A DNA stretch of 64,000 bases, taken from the NCBI GenBank assembly GCA_050084985.1, contig JBITNC010000001.1, positions 212,412,001 through 212,476,000 of the forward strand, written 5' to 3'. Made by a program: the position numbers and the translations under genes. This DNA comes from Nageia nagi (lineage: Eukaryota; Pinophyta). Numbering within the stretch: the first letter of the stretch is position 1; every line of letters starts with the position of its first letter. The notes under the pieces were generated by a model, which had not been told where the DNA came from, searched no databases, and was given only the letters and a program-made list of their open reading frames with translations. Positions 44,654 to 59,082 of this stretch are shown one piece after another.

Positions 44654-47600
44654 AACTTATAGTTAAGATAACTAATAGTAGGCTTGTAATTTTTCTCCAT
44701 AATCTAATTACTCCTATTAACATATTATTTAGGGGCCAATATTAGTAATTAATAGTAGGGGCACTTGGTTAATAGTAATAATTAATGGTAGGGGTCCACT
44801 CACATGTGTAAATGATGAGGGGCACTTTCCAACCTTTTTGTCTAGATGGTAGTTATTGAGCTGATTACCATCTATTAGAAATGTATCAACCACTTACCTA
44901 TTCATTCACTTACCAAATCATTATCTAAAGTGAGCCACCTCTAGAGCTTGCATTTCTAACACCTCCTATATCAACTAGGGTTGAGGGTGCTTAACATAAT
45001 GGTGGGGCTAGAGAGAATAGTAGGGGCACTTTCCAACCAGTAGTTAAGACCCATTTCTAATTATAAACATATTATGCACTTTAAGAAAACCTATTATTGA
45101 ATGGAGTAACTAGAAATCCAATCAATGGTAGCACTTACATTTTTATTCAATTCCATATTCATGCTTCCATTTCCCATATCACTATTATATGCATCACCAT
45201 AACTTCTCACTCTCCAACCTCTTACTCCAACTTGCCTACTATCCATGGAAATATGAGACTATAAGGGGATACTTTCTATATTCTATCTATTGTGTTAGGT
45301 GGGGAGGAAATGAATTCAAGGTTTTAAAGGAATTAATTCTCATTATCATTTGTAATGGATCACTAGCCTATATCTACTATTCAATAGATTCCTTTCTAAT
45401 AAGGGCACTTCCATCTGTCCAACTAGATAACTATTTCTAGAAGCACCTACCTTCATTAATCTAACTATCTAATCCTCATTTATATTATCTATCTATAAGT
45501 TCATATTCGAATCTATATAAAGATACTGATAGAATAGAACTCCTCTTCCTTTCCACCACTACTAGATACTTTCATTAGTTATTCAATTTCTAGAAGGGGC
45601 AAACTTTAATAGTTAGATTACTAGTCTTCCTACTTTCCATTGTATAATTAATAAAAGTAGGGCCTTTATTACTATGGATATAGAATTCTATTTCCAATAA
45701 GGGATATTATTATACATATCAATAACCCTAATAGAATCCTTCTCTTATTGATAGGATAACCCATATTATTTCTTATGATTCCTATTAACTCACCCACTTC
45801 TCTTCCCATATTAGTTGATTTGATAGATCAATACATTTATTAATGGTCCATTAGGTGATAATATATCTCTCCATAATCTCTTACCCATTTTATTTATGAA
45901 TCAAGCATTTCTTCCTATTATGCTACAAAATGTACCTAATCTATCATAGTTCTTGAAACTGCTTAGGGTCCCTCACCCCTTAATCTATTTTTGAGTTGCC
46001 TAGTGCAAGGTGTCAGTACCCCTTGACCAAAAGAAACCATAAAGCTACCTAAAATATGTGCTTCCCCCCTCTTAATAAATAGTAAATCATTGATTTTCTT
46101 GGTCAATAATAGATCACTTCTTTTCATTTATGCATTTCTTGATTAATGGATCCAACTCACCAATTCTTGTTTTCAATTTATTAAGTGCAAACAAATTTGA
46201 GTAATTGGAAAGAATAATTTCATCATCCATCTAGATGAATGATTTGCTCTCTTCAATTTCATTTCATTTACTTTTGGTATAATCAATCCCATTCATTCCA
46301 TTTTCTCTTCCTATCTATTCCCATGCTTCTACTTTTTAATAGCTATAATCTAACTACTCATTTTTATTAGCTAATACCAAGACCTATTTCTATTAGCAAT
46401 ACCAAGATGTATCTCTCATTCATGGAATCTTCCTATGGGGGGATAATAGATCATTTCCATTTCCATCATGGCTATAGAACATATGTGCTTGACCTCTTGC
46501 AATTACTCTAATCTTGAATCAACCAACTTCTCTTTATGATCCATTCAAATCAATGACCCTCTTCACCTATCCTATTCTATCTCTTTTAGTGGTAGAATGC
46601 TTTCTTAATTTGGGTTGAGCATCATTCCTAGGGATTTGCTTCACAAACTCCTTCATTGGTTTTTCTAAAATAAGTATGTATTCAAGGGAGATTGAATGGA
46701 AAAGTAATGGACAATCATGATTTGGCTACATAAGAAATGCAAAATGAAGTGGCTCATATGGAAGCAAAGAGGAATTCATATCCTAGAGGATCGATTCATG
46801 ATTGGAAAGAGGAGTGAGGTTCATAATCATAAATAAAAATATCTGAACCCAGTGTAAGCTTAGATCAAAGTAGCTTTTGGTCCATGCTAAAAGATGAGGG
46901 GGGAATTCAAGCTCTAGCTCATCTACCCCCTACCCACCCCATCTCTATAATTAAAGAGTGCCTCTTCAATCATAATTATTGATACCCACCCCATTCATGT
47001 CTACACCAACCTAAAATGGATATATCTAATGAAATTAGACCTCATTCATTTGCACATCTACACCCATCCCCATTGCCCAAAAGTTGATCTAATTAATGAA
47101 TTTTTATTTCAAGTAGGGAAACCACCTCATTACTTATGAATTAATGAATATATTCAATGAGAGCAATTGATCCCAAATGAGTTAAACCTTATTTATCCAT
47201 CATTAGTAGATCACCTCTTACTCTATGCTTTAGGGTAGGGTATTAGTAGATCACTAGTTTTAGGGTGACAATCTATTTATTTTCATTCAAGTGCATTTAT
47301 GAGTTGATAATTAATTTTTTCCATTTGGAGTATCTCACTTATGTCCATTTTTGATTCATGGATAATGTACCTTTTATGTTAAGATTGAATCCCTTAGGAT
47401 AAGAAGTGTTGATATTGCTAGCTCTCCCAATTCGATGGAGAGGTTGAGTGGAAACCAAATGGGAATCAAAAGGGAGATATTATTTACTTCCATCCTAGGT
47501 GATAGACATAAAAAGGAAACATTTATTCACTACCTCCTCCTAGGAGAGCTTATTTTCCTTCTCTCTAATGAGATAAACTAAATTCAAATCTTCCCTACTG

Positions 47601-50600
47601 TTCCTTCCCTACCCACTACCCTAGAGTGGCACATAAAATTCAAAGTAGTTCATCACCATGATAGTAAGTAACCCTATATGATAGTAAGTAATTGACCTAG
47701 GAAATAGAAAAAGCCTAATCATAAGCAATTTCATAACTAGATGAAGTAATTAGTAACCCCTTTTCTCTTATCTATGAGAAATTTAAGCATTTTATTTGAT
47801 TCAATTTACTAAATCTAAGAATATGGAGAAAATGATAGGTGTATTATTCATTATGGGATTCCCTACTAACAATGAGGCTCTTACACTTGAAAATGGAATC
47901 CACTCTTTTGGAACCATCCCCTTTATCAAGTAAAGCTCTATTTCCCTTTTGGTATGACTCAGAGTGACCATGAATAAGGGGTGTTGTTGTGGTTCATGCT
48001 AGCATGTGTTCCTCATTTTAGTTTTGATGGTGGGATCTCTAGTATTTATTGCAAAAATAGGAGAAACAACTCCTCATATCATATGGGATTTGAGGTAAAG
48101 GTAGAATTTTGGGAAAGATAAGTGTGAAGGAGCTAAGAAGTTAAACATAAGTAGTGAAGCCCTCATTATATGCTTTGATTGCTTAGCATCACATCCCTAC
48201 TCTCCAAAAGCTTGGGCACATTACAAAATAAGGAGCAAGAATGGTTAACTACATCAAAAGGTAAAAAAGTAGGAGTGTCTTCATTTTAAGAGTGTCATCA
48301 TTTCAAGAGTATCATCATTTTAGTTGGGAATAGCTAAGTGTGGAATTGCTCTAGGTTACAAGTAGAAATGTCACCATTTTAGTAACTATGTCACTAACTA
48401 AGTGTATTAATTTGAAATAGGAAAATGTGATTCTATAATTATCAATACAACCATTCAATATCTTATTCTCATTACAAAAATTTGTATATGGAAAAGTGGG
48501 TGCAATCATGATTGCTCTACCCAAAATCAAAATGTGGTTTATTCTTCATGGACCTTTCATAAGCATATCCATATTGAGAACTAGAAGTAAAGATCCTATT
48601 GATATAGGAGATTGTATGGAGGGATTTGGGGGCTTGGGGTCATATAAGAACTAGAGATGAGTTCAAGAATGAATTTGATTCAATAGTGTAAACATAAGTA
48701 TTGAATTAATTTCCACTTAGATGATCATGATCAAAATGTACTACTTTGAAATGAGCACTTCATTAATGATGGTGATCTCCATTCCCTATGTCAAGATAGA
48801 TAGAGAAAAGTAGTTCTCTACTGATCAAGAAAATGGTAAGTAAGATTAGTTAGATGGATTCCATGCGCTACTAATAAGAGTGACATTGATAAGCTAAGTA
48901 GAACTAGAAGTGGTTGAAATAGGCAAAACTCTATTGGATAAGTGATTGTGAAATAGGTGCAATGGCAAAGATGGTTATTTTCTAGTTTAGATAAGTGGTT
49001 GGGAACATCATGCTTTCTACTTATTTCAATCATTAATAGATAATCTCTCTTTTTAATAGTTAATTAGTAGGGTTAAAACACTTTCAATCAATTAATATCT
49101 ATAGGGAATCAAGATCTATTATTTAATACATCAACATTATTTTATTAAATTAGTCATTTTATCCCTTTTTCTTAGTGCTTTTCTATAGGGAATTCATCTC
49201 CTTCATCATCTACAATGAAATGAAATTGATGAAAAGGGGATAATTTGAGAATTAAAATCATCATTCTAATTGAAGTGGCTAGGACACCACTACAAAATAA
49301 ATAATGAACCATAAGAAATAATTGGTTATGACATTTCTTTAACAAGAATGCAATGGTTATAACATGTGATGATCCATGCCTTAAACACTTTTTCATCATT
49401 TCCTCTCTATCTTAATGTGATGATCTTGTTAGTCTCTAACTCATTTCCATTTCCATAACCCTCTCTATTAATGATCTACCATAAAAAGGAATAATCTACC
49501 TTATTCCATTTCTATTATTAGAGCATAACTTCTTTTTCAATCTTACCATTTCCATTTCAAGATCGACATATATTTGTCAAGATCGATGGGACTCTGATCT
49601 TGAAATAACCATTAATACCATTATCCCTTCCAATTCCTTCATTACCTATTTTTCCTCCAACTTGGTTGTTGTGTTTCTAAGATTTATAGAATCAGGAGGA
49701 ATAATGAATAGGACCCTGCACCACCCCCATACTATTCAAGTGGAATAGAAATTAGGGATTTCTTGGAAGTAGGGTGAATTAGGGCTACAATCAACTACCC
49801 TTGCTAAGGCACTTTCTCATTCTATATGTAAACCTTTTCTCCCATTCATTTCCAAATTATGCCATATGTATTTACATCAAGGGGTTCAAGCATGGATCAA
49901 GGGGTTTCCTTGAACCAAATGCCAATCTACCTCCTCTTCCATTCTTTGTTGGGCTAGAGGGCTAGTCATATACTAGATATAGGTGGCTTGTAACCAAATG
50001 ATAAGGTTGATTCAATAGGTTATTTAAGGAACTTGCAATGGATGCCTATTCTATAATGTGTTCATACTAATCCATTCCTTATATAATCATTAAACCTTAT
50101 CCAACCTATCCCCTTATCATAATACTAGCATAATTAAGAATAGTAAGGGGCTTGAAGTTGTTAATATGTCTATAATAGAGGGGGGTTGATCCTTACTTAA
50201 TATAGAAAAGGGGATGAGAGAATAGAAAAGTGAGAATTTATTTATCAATAATAAATAGGTGAAATTGATTAATTCATTTTGGTAACTTTCCATTTCATAA
50301 AGCTTCAATATGGCTATCTTTCCATTCAATGGGGTTGTCTAATGAGACTAGTGGCAATAAACAACTATTATTCCACTTAATAAGGCTATCTAGTCTAATA
50401 ATACTAGTGGCTAACTACTATTTGACTCAATGTGTTGGTAACTTTGGCCAATATTCAATTTGTAAATGGATCCTATCCAACTCCATTCATTATTCAATTA
50501 TTCCCCTTCTTCCTTTCTCTCATTCTATTCTATTCCATTCTACCTATTATTAATTAATTTGTATAATAGGGCACAAGTATCAAATAAAAGGGTCTAAGTA

Positions 50601-53600
50601 TGAGTGAAACAATTAATCCATGACATCTAGTTTCTATGATCCAATCCCCTCTTTATTCCATTCCATATATATCATCAATTTCCATTATTGCAAGCATCTT
50701 GTCCCTTATTCTATTCTTGGCTATGATCATCTCCCTTATTGAATGAATCCATTCCAATAGTATGAAATGGATGGAGTATGGGTGTGTATTTCAATCCATT
50801 GAATGGGGATATATGTCCCCATAATTGATAGTAAAATGTTGGTTTCTAAATCACTCTGATATTGATAGTGGGCATATGCCTCTAATAGAAAAGGTGGGGA
50901 ATCATAATCCCTTACTATTATTGCATTAGATACATAGTCTAAATAGTATAGTATACCACCTTACCACATTAAATGGTAGTAGTATGCCACCTTGCCACCT
51001 TAAATGGTATTAGTATGCCACCTTATAACCTTACCTATCATATGGATGGGTGATTTAATAATAATAATTGCCTTTACTAATTTGAAATAGGGTTCCCTTC
51101 TCTTTTTATAGGACTATTTAATAATACTAGTGTCAATAATCCCCTACTAATCCAATCCATTTGATTCTATTTTCTTCTAGAGATGGTAGGTGGTTCGATG
51201 CTATTAATAGGGTAGTTTTTCTACTATTAAGGGTTTGGTCCTAATGAATAGGGTAGTATATAAGGTGCATATGTATATAAGTAACCCTTAAATGTAGTAA
51301 ATTTATGCCTTGATATCTCCCTTGGTAATCCCCTTATACCCCCCAACATGACATACTAGTGGTAATAGTATAGGTGGATGAGTAAACAATATGGGTAGGT
51401 AGGGGTGTTGTAGATAGATGGGTAGTGGGTGTATTAATTAATGAATAGGAGAAATATATCTAATAGGGCCTCTTGAATGGGTAGCTAGTAACCAAATAAG
51501 GGAGGAGGGCTCTAGAGTTAGGAATTGAACAACTAGAATAGGTATCCCTTATAGCTAATACTATTAAATCTATGAATTTTGGAGACTAAGACCTGGTAAA
51601 TGGGGTAATATAGGGAATACATATCAAGAATGAATTAAATATTCAAAATAGGTATCCCTCAAAGCTAAAAATATTCTAGATACTAATTCTTTGAGGCTTT
51701 AATGGGTAGCTAATAACCAAATAAGGGTTGGGAGTTTTAGCTACCCATACGAGGGCCTCCTTACCTCAATGTCTAACTAATGAATAAATGTAGGAAGAGT
51801 GTGATATGATAGAATAGATAAGAAATTATATGGAATAGATACCCCATTAATGAATGAGAAATTGAAGTAAAGAATGTTGAGAATATAGTCTATGGGGTGC
51901 TAGAGCTCATTGAATAGGGTAGTTATTAATCCCTTTGTCTAGAGACCTAACTAGCTAGTTATAGAAGAAATATGGGTTAGGAGTTCTAGCTAGCTATACT
52001 AGGGCTTGATTAATAGGGTAGTTTGGTAAACCTATTGGGGATAAGGGGCTAATAATAACCTAAATAGGGCTATCTAGTGATACTAATGGGAATAAGGGGA
52101 TACTAGATCCTAGTGATTATGATGAATGCATCCCTTCATTGGATTGCATCAAATGGTTTGGTATCCCTAATTTAAATCATCTCTCTACATAAGATTTTAG
52201 GTTTCAACTAACTAACCATTTAACCCCTTCATTTGAGGTGGGTAAGAGAACTAGTTACTCCTATATCGATTGCTACTTAAAGTAGGGTGGATAAAAATAA
52301 AAGTTTGATCTTACATTCCCCTATACTACTCAACCATAATGGGGAGGTGCAGCCTAAGTGATTGAAGTAATGATGATATAAGAGTCTAATCTTACTTCCT
52401 TCATGTAAGTTAAAATAGAAGAGTCTAATCCTACATTCCCAAGTGATCAAATCTAGTCCCTAATGGAAGAGTCTGATCCCTTTCAATGGAGAGGGGATAT
52501 TATCTCATTTGGTGAATCTACTTGATATGAATAGTAAATCCCCTTGATAGCCCTATTATTTAGTAATAGGGATCCCTTTAAATGCTCATATCTCCTCAAC
52601 ACAAATGGTTTGATTCTTATCTCCTTAACATAAACTAGCAATTCTTATTTGCTTGACATGAATCTTCATTAGTTTGAGGGATCATATCTCCCCAACATGA
52701 TCTAAACATAAAATCACTTCATTAGGCCTATATTGATTCAATGATAATAATGAATAGGGTTCTAATCTCCTTGAACTAATGATTGGTAGGAATAATATCC
52801 CCTCAATAATAATAGGGTGGTCTATAAATAATCCCCTTAACCAAAAGTGCTCCTAATCATTTATTACTAAAGGTAGGAGGCCCAAATGAGATCTACCCAT
52901 AACTATGACCTAGGTCCCCATACCATCCATTGATAATGGGGATATTATGCGAAGATTCACCAATAAATGGAATTAATCAACCTCAAATTACCTATAATGG
53001 GATGCACTTACTCATTCAGTATTGGAGTAACAGTTTTGCAACATATCTTTTCAAAAAAACTAGAATATTTATGGATAAGGTATTATTCTATTGGGGTTAC
53101 TATTAGAATAAGGGAAATTGATTCTTGCTTCTCTTGGGACACACACCAATAATCTAGTTAGGATGATTATTTTCTTCTATAGAAATAGTAAGTGCAAGTA
53201 TTTTTCTTTCTTGAAGTAAAAACCCTATCTATGAGAAATAAGCCTTCAAAAGTTTAGAATGGAATGCTTTCCATAATTCATGATATATAGTTAAATTGTT
53301 CTCATTCATAAAAGGTGATACCTACTACTTAATACCCTAATATTCCAATAGGGGTGATTCCAAGGCTAGAACCAAAATTGAAATCCCAATCCCCCTTTGA
53401 TATAGAATGGACACATTGCTTAGTATGGGGTGCCTAGGTAATTAAGAGTATATAGGAGATGGGTAATTTTAGTCATGATTGATTAATGAGATTGGGTAAG
53501 AGTGAATAATAGATTCAACATCCCCTTTAGATCCTTCTTAAACCCTTCATGATAGTAGCATCAAATTCATGCCTTCTTTCAAGCATGATCATATATTTCT

Positions 53601-53799
53601 TTAAGTGTAGGAAATCACTTCCAACCTCATTTCATCTAGCTTTTGAGATCACTCACTATTAGAATGGATTTTGGAGTGACTCCTTAACTAATTGATAAAG
53701 GAACCCCACACCCAACATAAAAGTGTTCTTATTAGAATCTCTACCCCATTACTAGAATAAGGGATTACTAATTGAGATGTTAGGTTGATTAGAATGCCC

Positions 53800-53800
<1 letters not shown>

Positions 53801-53891
<91 letters not shown>
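53801..53891 (+). repeat. (ATT)n microsatellite
   Basis: About 30 ATT/TTA units with one interruption near 53830. The 77-codon minus-strand frame ending in poly-Asn is produced by this array. Confidence 0.95.
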
Positions 53892-53893
<2 letters not shown>

Positions 53894-53944
53894 ATATGGT
53901 AAGCTCATTCCTTGCAATTGAATGAATTAAATATGCCCACCCAA

Positions 53945-54018
53945 AAATAGGGTGAGGGTTCAAACTTGCAATCTTTAGATCATGAGTTTTATGAGTTTTC
54001 CAATTACTCCACCTTGTT
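53945..54018 (-). pseudogene. trnfM(CAU) remnant of mitochondrial type
   Basis: The minus strand aligns without gaps over 74 nt to the plant mitochondrial initiator tRNA as I recall it. It retains GGAGTAATTGG (D-arm), the anticodon loop segment CTCATGATCT with CAT, and AAGATTGCA before the T-loop TTTGAAC. It is clearly closer to the mitochondrial than to the plastid trnfM. Differences are mainly G-to-A and C-to-T, including loss of the GC-rich acceptor stem, so it is a pseudogene. Confidence 0.7.
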
Positions 54019-57000
54019 TCTCCTCCTAATGAATCATTATTTGATTCATGATCAAACATTATCTCTCCTATTTACATAGAAAAAGTAAATGATATTTTCA
54101 AGAGTTGTCTCATTGATTAGTATGAGGGTGCATGAATGATAGTTAGTTGAGATATTTCTAAATCAAGCTAGCTTTACTCATTATAGGGGTCTATTATATA
54201 TGTGAAAATAACTTCTTGAATTTAGAATATATGATCATTTGAATATGGTGGAAAAGGGTGGGAACAAGTAAAGGGTGGGAATGGGAAGTGGGATCAATGT
54301 GTATCATCTTCCATAGCTTAAATAAGAATATTGCATACCTTGGTAGCTATGACTACCGATGAAAGGGAGTATAGCCCATGCATGTAAATGTGTCATGTGT
54401 AAAAATGGCTACTATTATTCTTAGAGGGAGATTATTTGGATTAGAAATGGGTATGATAGGTAGTGTAATCCCTTTTTTATGTAATAATATCAAACCCAAG
54501 ATCATAATAATCTAGTGTAGACCTAGTAGCTATTGGGTGTCTCATCTTGGTAGTAATAATAATAAAGGCACATTGATATGAATATATGGGCACCCTAATA
54601 ATGAGAAATATTCATCTATTTATCTATTTCCATAATTCATAATATCCCTATATTCTAAGGAAATCACCTACTATTAGAACTTTGTTCCAATAATAAGGAA
54701 TTTCTTGAATTCAATAGGTGAATTGGGGAATGGATGTAAAACACTAATTCCTAATAGTAGGGCTCACACATGCATGAGGAAAGAGATCCATTCACATCCA
54801 AGCAAAAAAGAGATTAGTTGGCTAGCACCCCTTTGATTTACCCTTTCAAGCTTGAACCCCCTTCCTATATAATCATTAAAGGCCCCATATATTACCATTT
54901 AAGGCATAAAAGGGGATTAGATTCAAAGCTTGAATAATAAGAAATGTAACTCATGTGGTTCAAGTTTTTGCTTCACATAGGGTACATATTACCCCTTGGA
55001 ATCAACAATAAACCCCAACCCAATCTATTCAATAAACCTTGATTTTGATATCATAAAATAGGCAAATATTGTAAAGCGAATAGCTAGATCTATATTATTA
55101 TACTACTATTCAAGAATCTTTCCACCATTGGATATATGGTAGAGTTGAGCCACATATAAAATAGTGACCTAGAAATAAGGCTTTATGAATGGGTGGGATC
55201 AATCACCAACCTTATAGATATATATAAGAACTAAGGTGGATAGGAAAAACAACATATATGTTGGTCAACTTATCCATGTAGGGGAATGAATAAGTTTCTA
55301 ATGGAGAGTAGCTCAAGTTTACCATTTCAAGGGGGTTTCCCCCACTATATCTAAATTATTCATCATATATTATGAACATTGCCCTATTATTATTCAAACC
55401 TAGATTCCATGATAATTGTTATCCAATCAATGTTGCACCCATTCCAACTAGATGAGAAGGTTTTCATCAAATGCAATCCATGAGTGCACAAAACCACCTT
55501 TAAATAATAATAGTGGGCTATCTATATAAAGATGGAAGGGAATGGGCAACTAAAATGGTGGGAGAGATGTGGATCAACCACTAATGAGAACCCTTATTAT
55601 TCTAATAAGAAGCAACATTTATTAATGGTAATCACTACATCCCCTTGATATAAATGCTTGTTACTTCTTTCAATGCCCAACCTATTTAGTCAATCAATTG
55701 ATGCTAAAATGCCCCCCTCTTCCATAGAATAACCAATTTCCCTCTTCCTATTCATCCATTCCCTCTCCCAAAATTTCTAATAGTAAGCCAACAAGTTGTC
55801 CCTACTGTTAGAATAAGGTGAAGAGGTTGAAGTAAATTATTTATATAATAAGTATTAAATAAAGTGGATGTAAAATACTCATTAGCTTCTTAGGTTCTTG
55901 AATCGAGAGAGGATTAGGAAGAACCATCTCCAACTTAGATTGTAATGTTAATAATTCCTCCAAGGGGTTGAATAGCAATAATTAGATAAGAAATAACTCC
56001 CCTCTCCAATCCATTATAATGGAAGTGGTTTCAAGTAGATCCCTCTTATTCCCATTAAGGATTCAAGTAGATCCATACCATTATTACATTACTTCCATTA
56101 TGATACTATTGAGAATAGCTAGTTAGCATTTCAAGTAGATCCATTCACCTCATAATAGTAGAGGGGTGGTCATCTAGTCCATTAATTCACCTGGCTTGAT
56201 CATTTTGGATTATCATTTACTAGGTCCCATATTGATTAGTAAGCACTCACTACAATCTTGGACGATCATGCTTATTGGTAATTCATTGAATGGAAATTGA
56301 AACATGAATTGAACATGAGATAATGGATTTCAATCGTATCTGAGTATTGAAGATGGATGTTATACAAGATAAATACTTGATCCCCCTCCCCTATCTATCA
56401 TTATTTAGGGGAGGCAAATTCATGTGATGTTGAAGCATTATGATGCTTACTTTGATTAGAAAGGGCACAATGCTACCTATTTAATGTAATGTATAAGTGA
56501 TTTATACAACTATGCCTCTGTTCACTATCTAATGAATTCCACATGCCACATGAATAAAAGAAAAGTGTTATTGGATCAATTAGCTAGCAAGCTAAATAGA
56601 TTTCTCAAATAATTAGATTGAGTGACTATATGCTAGCCTATCTTTATCAATGAGCTTCTTTATATAGTTCCAAGGTGGGAGAAACATGAATATATGGTTC
56701 TCAACATGAATATTGGTTCTTAACATTATCACCCCCTATAACTATTTCAAGCAAATCCCCCAACCTATTCATAGAAAGGATTACTCAACTATTATTGAGG
56801 TAGGGTTTATTACCTTATTATAATTGTAGGGCATGCCATCCTATAATCCCCACTCCATATTTTTTCTAGTTTGGATGAATCACTCATCATTTAAATTGAA
56901 AGAAAATTTTGTGATCCCAAAGTGACTATTCCCAAAGCAACTATTCCCACCCACCATGTATAAGCTAGGGAAAAATATAGGTGGGATAGTTGATTTTTGG

Positions 57001-59010
57001 TAGAAGTGCTTTATAAGGAATTGTAGAAGTGTTTTAGTAGATTCATTCATCCTTGGCATATGCTTACTTATGAATCCCAATCACTCACCAAAAATCTTGC
57101 TATCATGCCTCTTTCTCGATTTCCCCACTTGAATATAGAGTGAGACCTAGAGAATGAATCAAATTCATCATTACATTTGAGCTAGCTCTATTTGTCACTC
57201 TAGGTGAGAGGGAGTACCATATATACCATTGTTCCCCTACTACTATGGTAATGAATAAGAGTATACCATTCCTTTTTTAAAAATAAGGTAGCTTCTTCCT
57301 TAGGTTCTATTCAATATGAGGGAGGGGGGATTTCAATGATCATATTTATTTCAAGGGGACATCCCTTTTCTATTGAATAATTTGTAAATGAATGCATATC
57401 TTTCCCTAGCTCATACATATGTATATATATCATGTGGAAAAATCATATCTATGAGCATTCACAAGCATGTATGGTTAGCCCAGGTGCTTATCCTTCTTGA
57501 GTCAACATGGGTAAGGCGAGTTCATTTGAGAAGTCCAAATTTCTATAGCCCTATTTATTCAATTCATTAGAGAGGATGAGCTCATTTGAGAAGTCTAAAT
57601 TTCTATAGCCTTCTTCTCTAAAAAGGTTATTTCCCAACTCTATTCTTTGTTGCCCTATATGAGTACTAACAATGACCTTTACTTATTCCTTATCATTCAA
57701 GGCTTGACATAACTAGAAAACTATCATAATTCTATTAATGGAGCAATAATAATCACCCCTGCTATTTGAGAAATAAGAGGCCTTAGAATGAGTCACTAAC
57801 TCTATGAATGTCCATCCATAGCTCTATTCTAAGTAGTGGATTTAGTTATTCCCCTTCATACCTAAATCCTTAGGAAATGTAGAGATTAGGTGGAAAACTC
57901 ATTATTTAATTGCTTGAATGTGGAGCATGAGATAGAAGAAACCAACTGATAAGCTACTAAAAATTGGACATGGGTAGGACCTATATAAGCAATGAATAAA
58001 CATAGTAGGGTAGTCAAATTGAAGCTTGGATTTTCAAATAGTTAGTAAGTGGGGTAGCATATGATTTGGGGTTGGTTTCTAACTATTATTATTAAAGGTG
58101 AACTTGCTTCAAACTCAAGTGTCTCATATTAGTATAAGTCAATTGGCTATCCCCATAGGAAGAGTAATTTATTTAAAACAAGGGTCATTCTATATATATT
58201 AGGTTCACCTACCCCAAACTAAAGGTCTTATTTAAAATTCCAACACAATTGATGATGTAATAAGGGATCTTCCAACCTATCTAATGGCAATATTTACTAC
58301 AACTAATAATATAATGATAGATCTTGTAATACATAGATAATAGTAGATCATATAGCAGATAATAGAATCTACTATTACTATAGAAGGTTGGAACTAGTTC
58401 TCTATTCCCTCAATGAACCCCACCCTCGATCAAGCAATAGTAATAGTAGGGGCTTTAACTCTAGTTGGAGAGGGATAACACTTTCTTGATTGGGGGGATG
58501 TACATCATCTATTCCCATGCTCAATTTGAGAAAGGAATAGAGACCCTTTATTGATTAGGGGAATGCAAGCAAGTATATTCTCTCACCCTCTTATTATATG
58601 GAAACAAAATCCTCACACTATAATATATATATAAGTGCTATTAATTTCAAGCATTGATGATACCTTATGTGAGTGAGGTTTTTTTTTATTTTTTTTATCT
58701 CACCTCCTTTATACAATGTCAATTCATATTGCTTGTGATTTAACAAATGCACTTATTAATATAGAGGATTGGAATTCCTAATATATGGGAAATTCCTCAT
58801 TTATTTAGATAATTTTAAGTAGGAAATTCCCCTAATAAATTTATTCATTCATAATAGTAAGATCCTAAATGAATTTATGGATTTTTAGAAATAATTAGTT
58901 TCCTTATTATTATTCAAGTGGTTGAGCCCATATCTAGCCCCTTTATAGGTTTCATTAATAGTAAGGCACAACTCATTTGCTACTTCTCCCTTCCCCTCTT
59001 GGGCTTTGTA

Positions 59011-59082
59011 TGGAGTATAACCAAGTGGTAAGGCATCAATTTTTGACACCAACATGTAAAGGTTCAAATCCTTCTACTCTAG
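59011..59082 (+). pseudogene. trnQ(UUG) remnant of mitochondrial type
   Basis: 72 nt reading TGGAGTATAACCAAGTGGTA then AGGCATC, anticodon loop TTTTGAC with TTG retained, AACATG, AAAGGTTCAAATCC (T-arm) and ACTCTAG. It matches the plant mitochondrial trnQ pattern, which differs from the plastid one in TGGAGTATA and CATG-AAAGG. Nearly all changes are transitions. The anticodon stem (TCAAT with ACCAA) no longer pairs, so it is non-functional. Confidence 0.75.

Noticed and set aside
53826-54059. 77-codon minus-strand frame ending in poly-Asn
   Set aside because: The Asn run is the ATT microsatellite and the rest overlaps the trnfM remnant.
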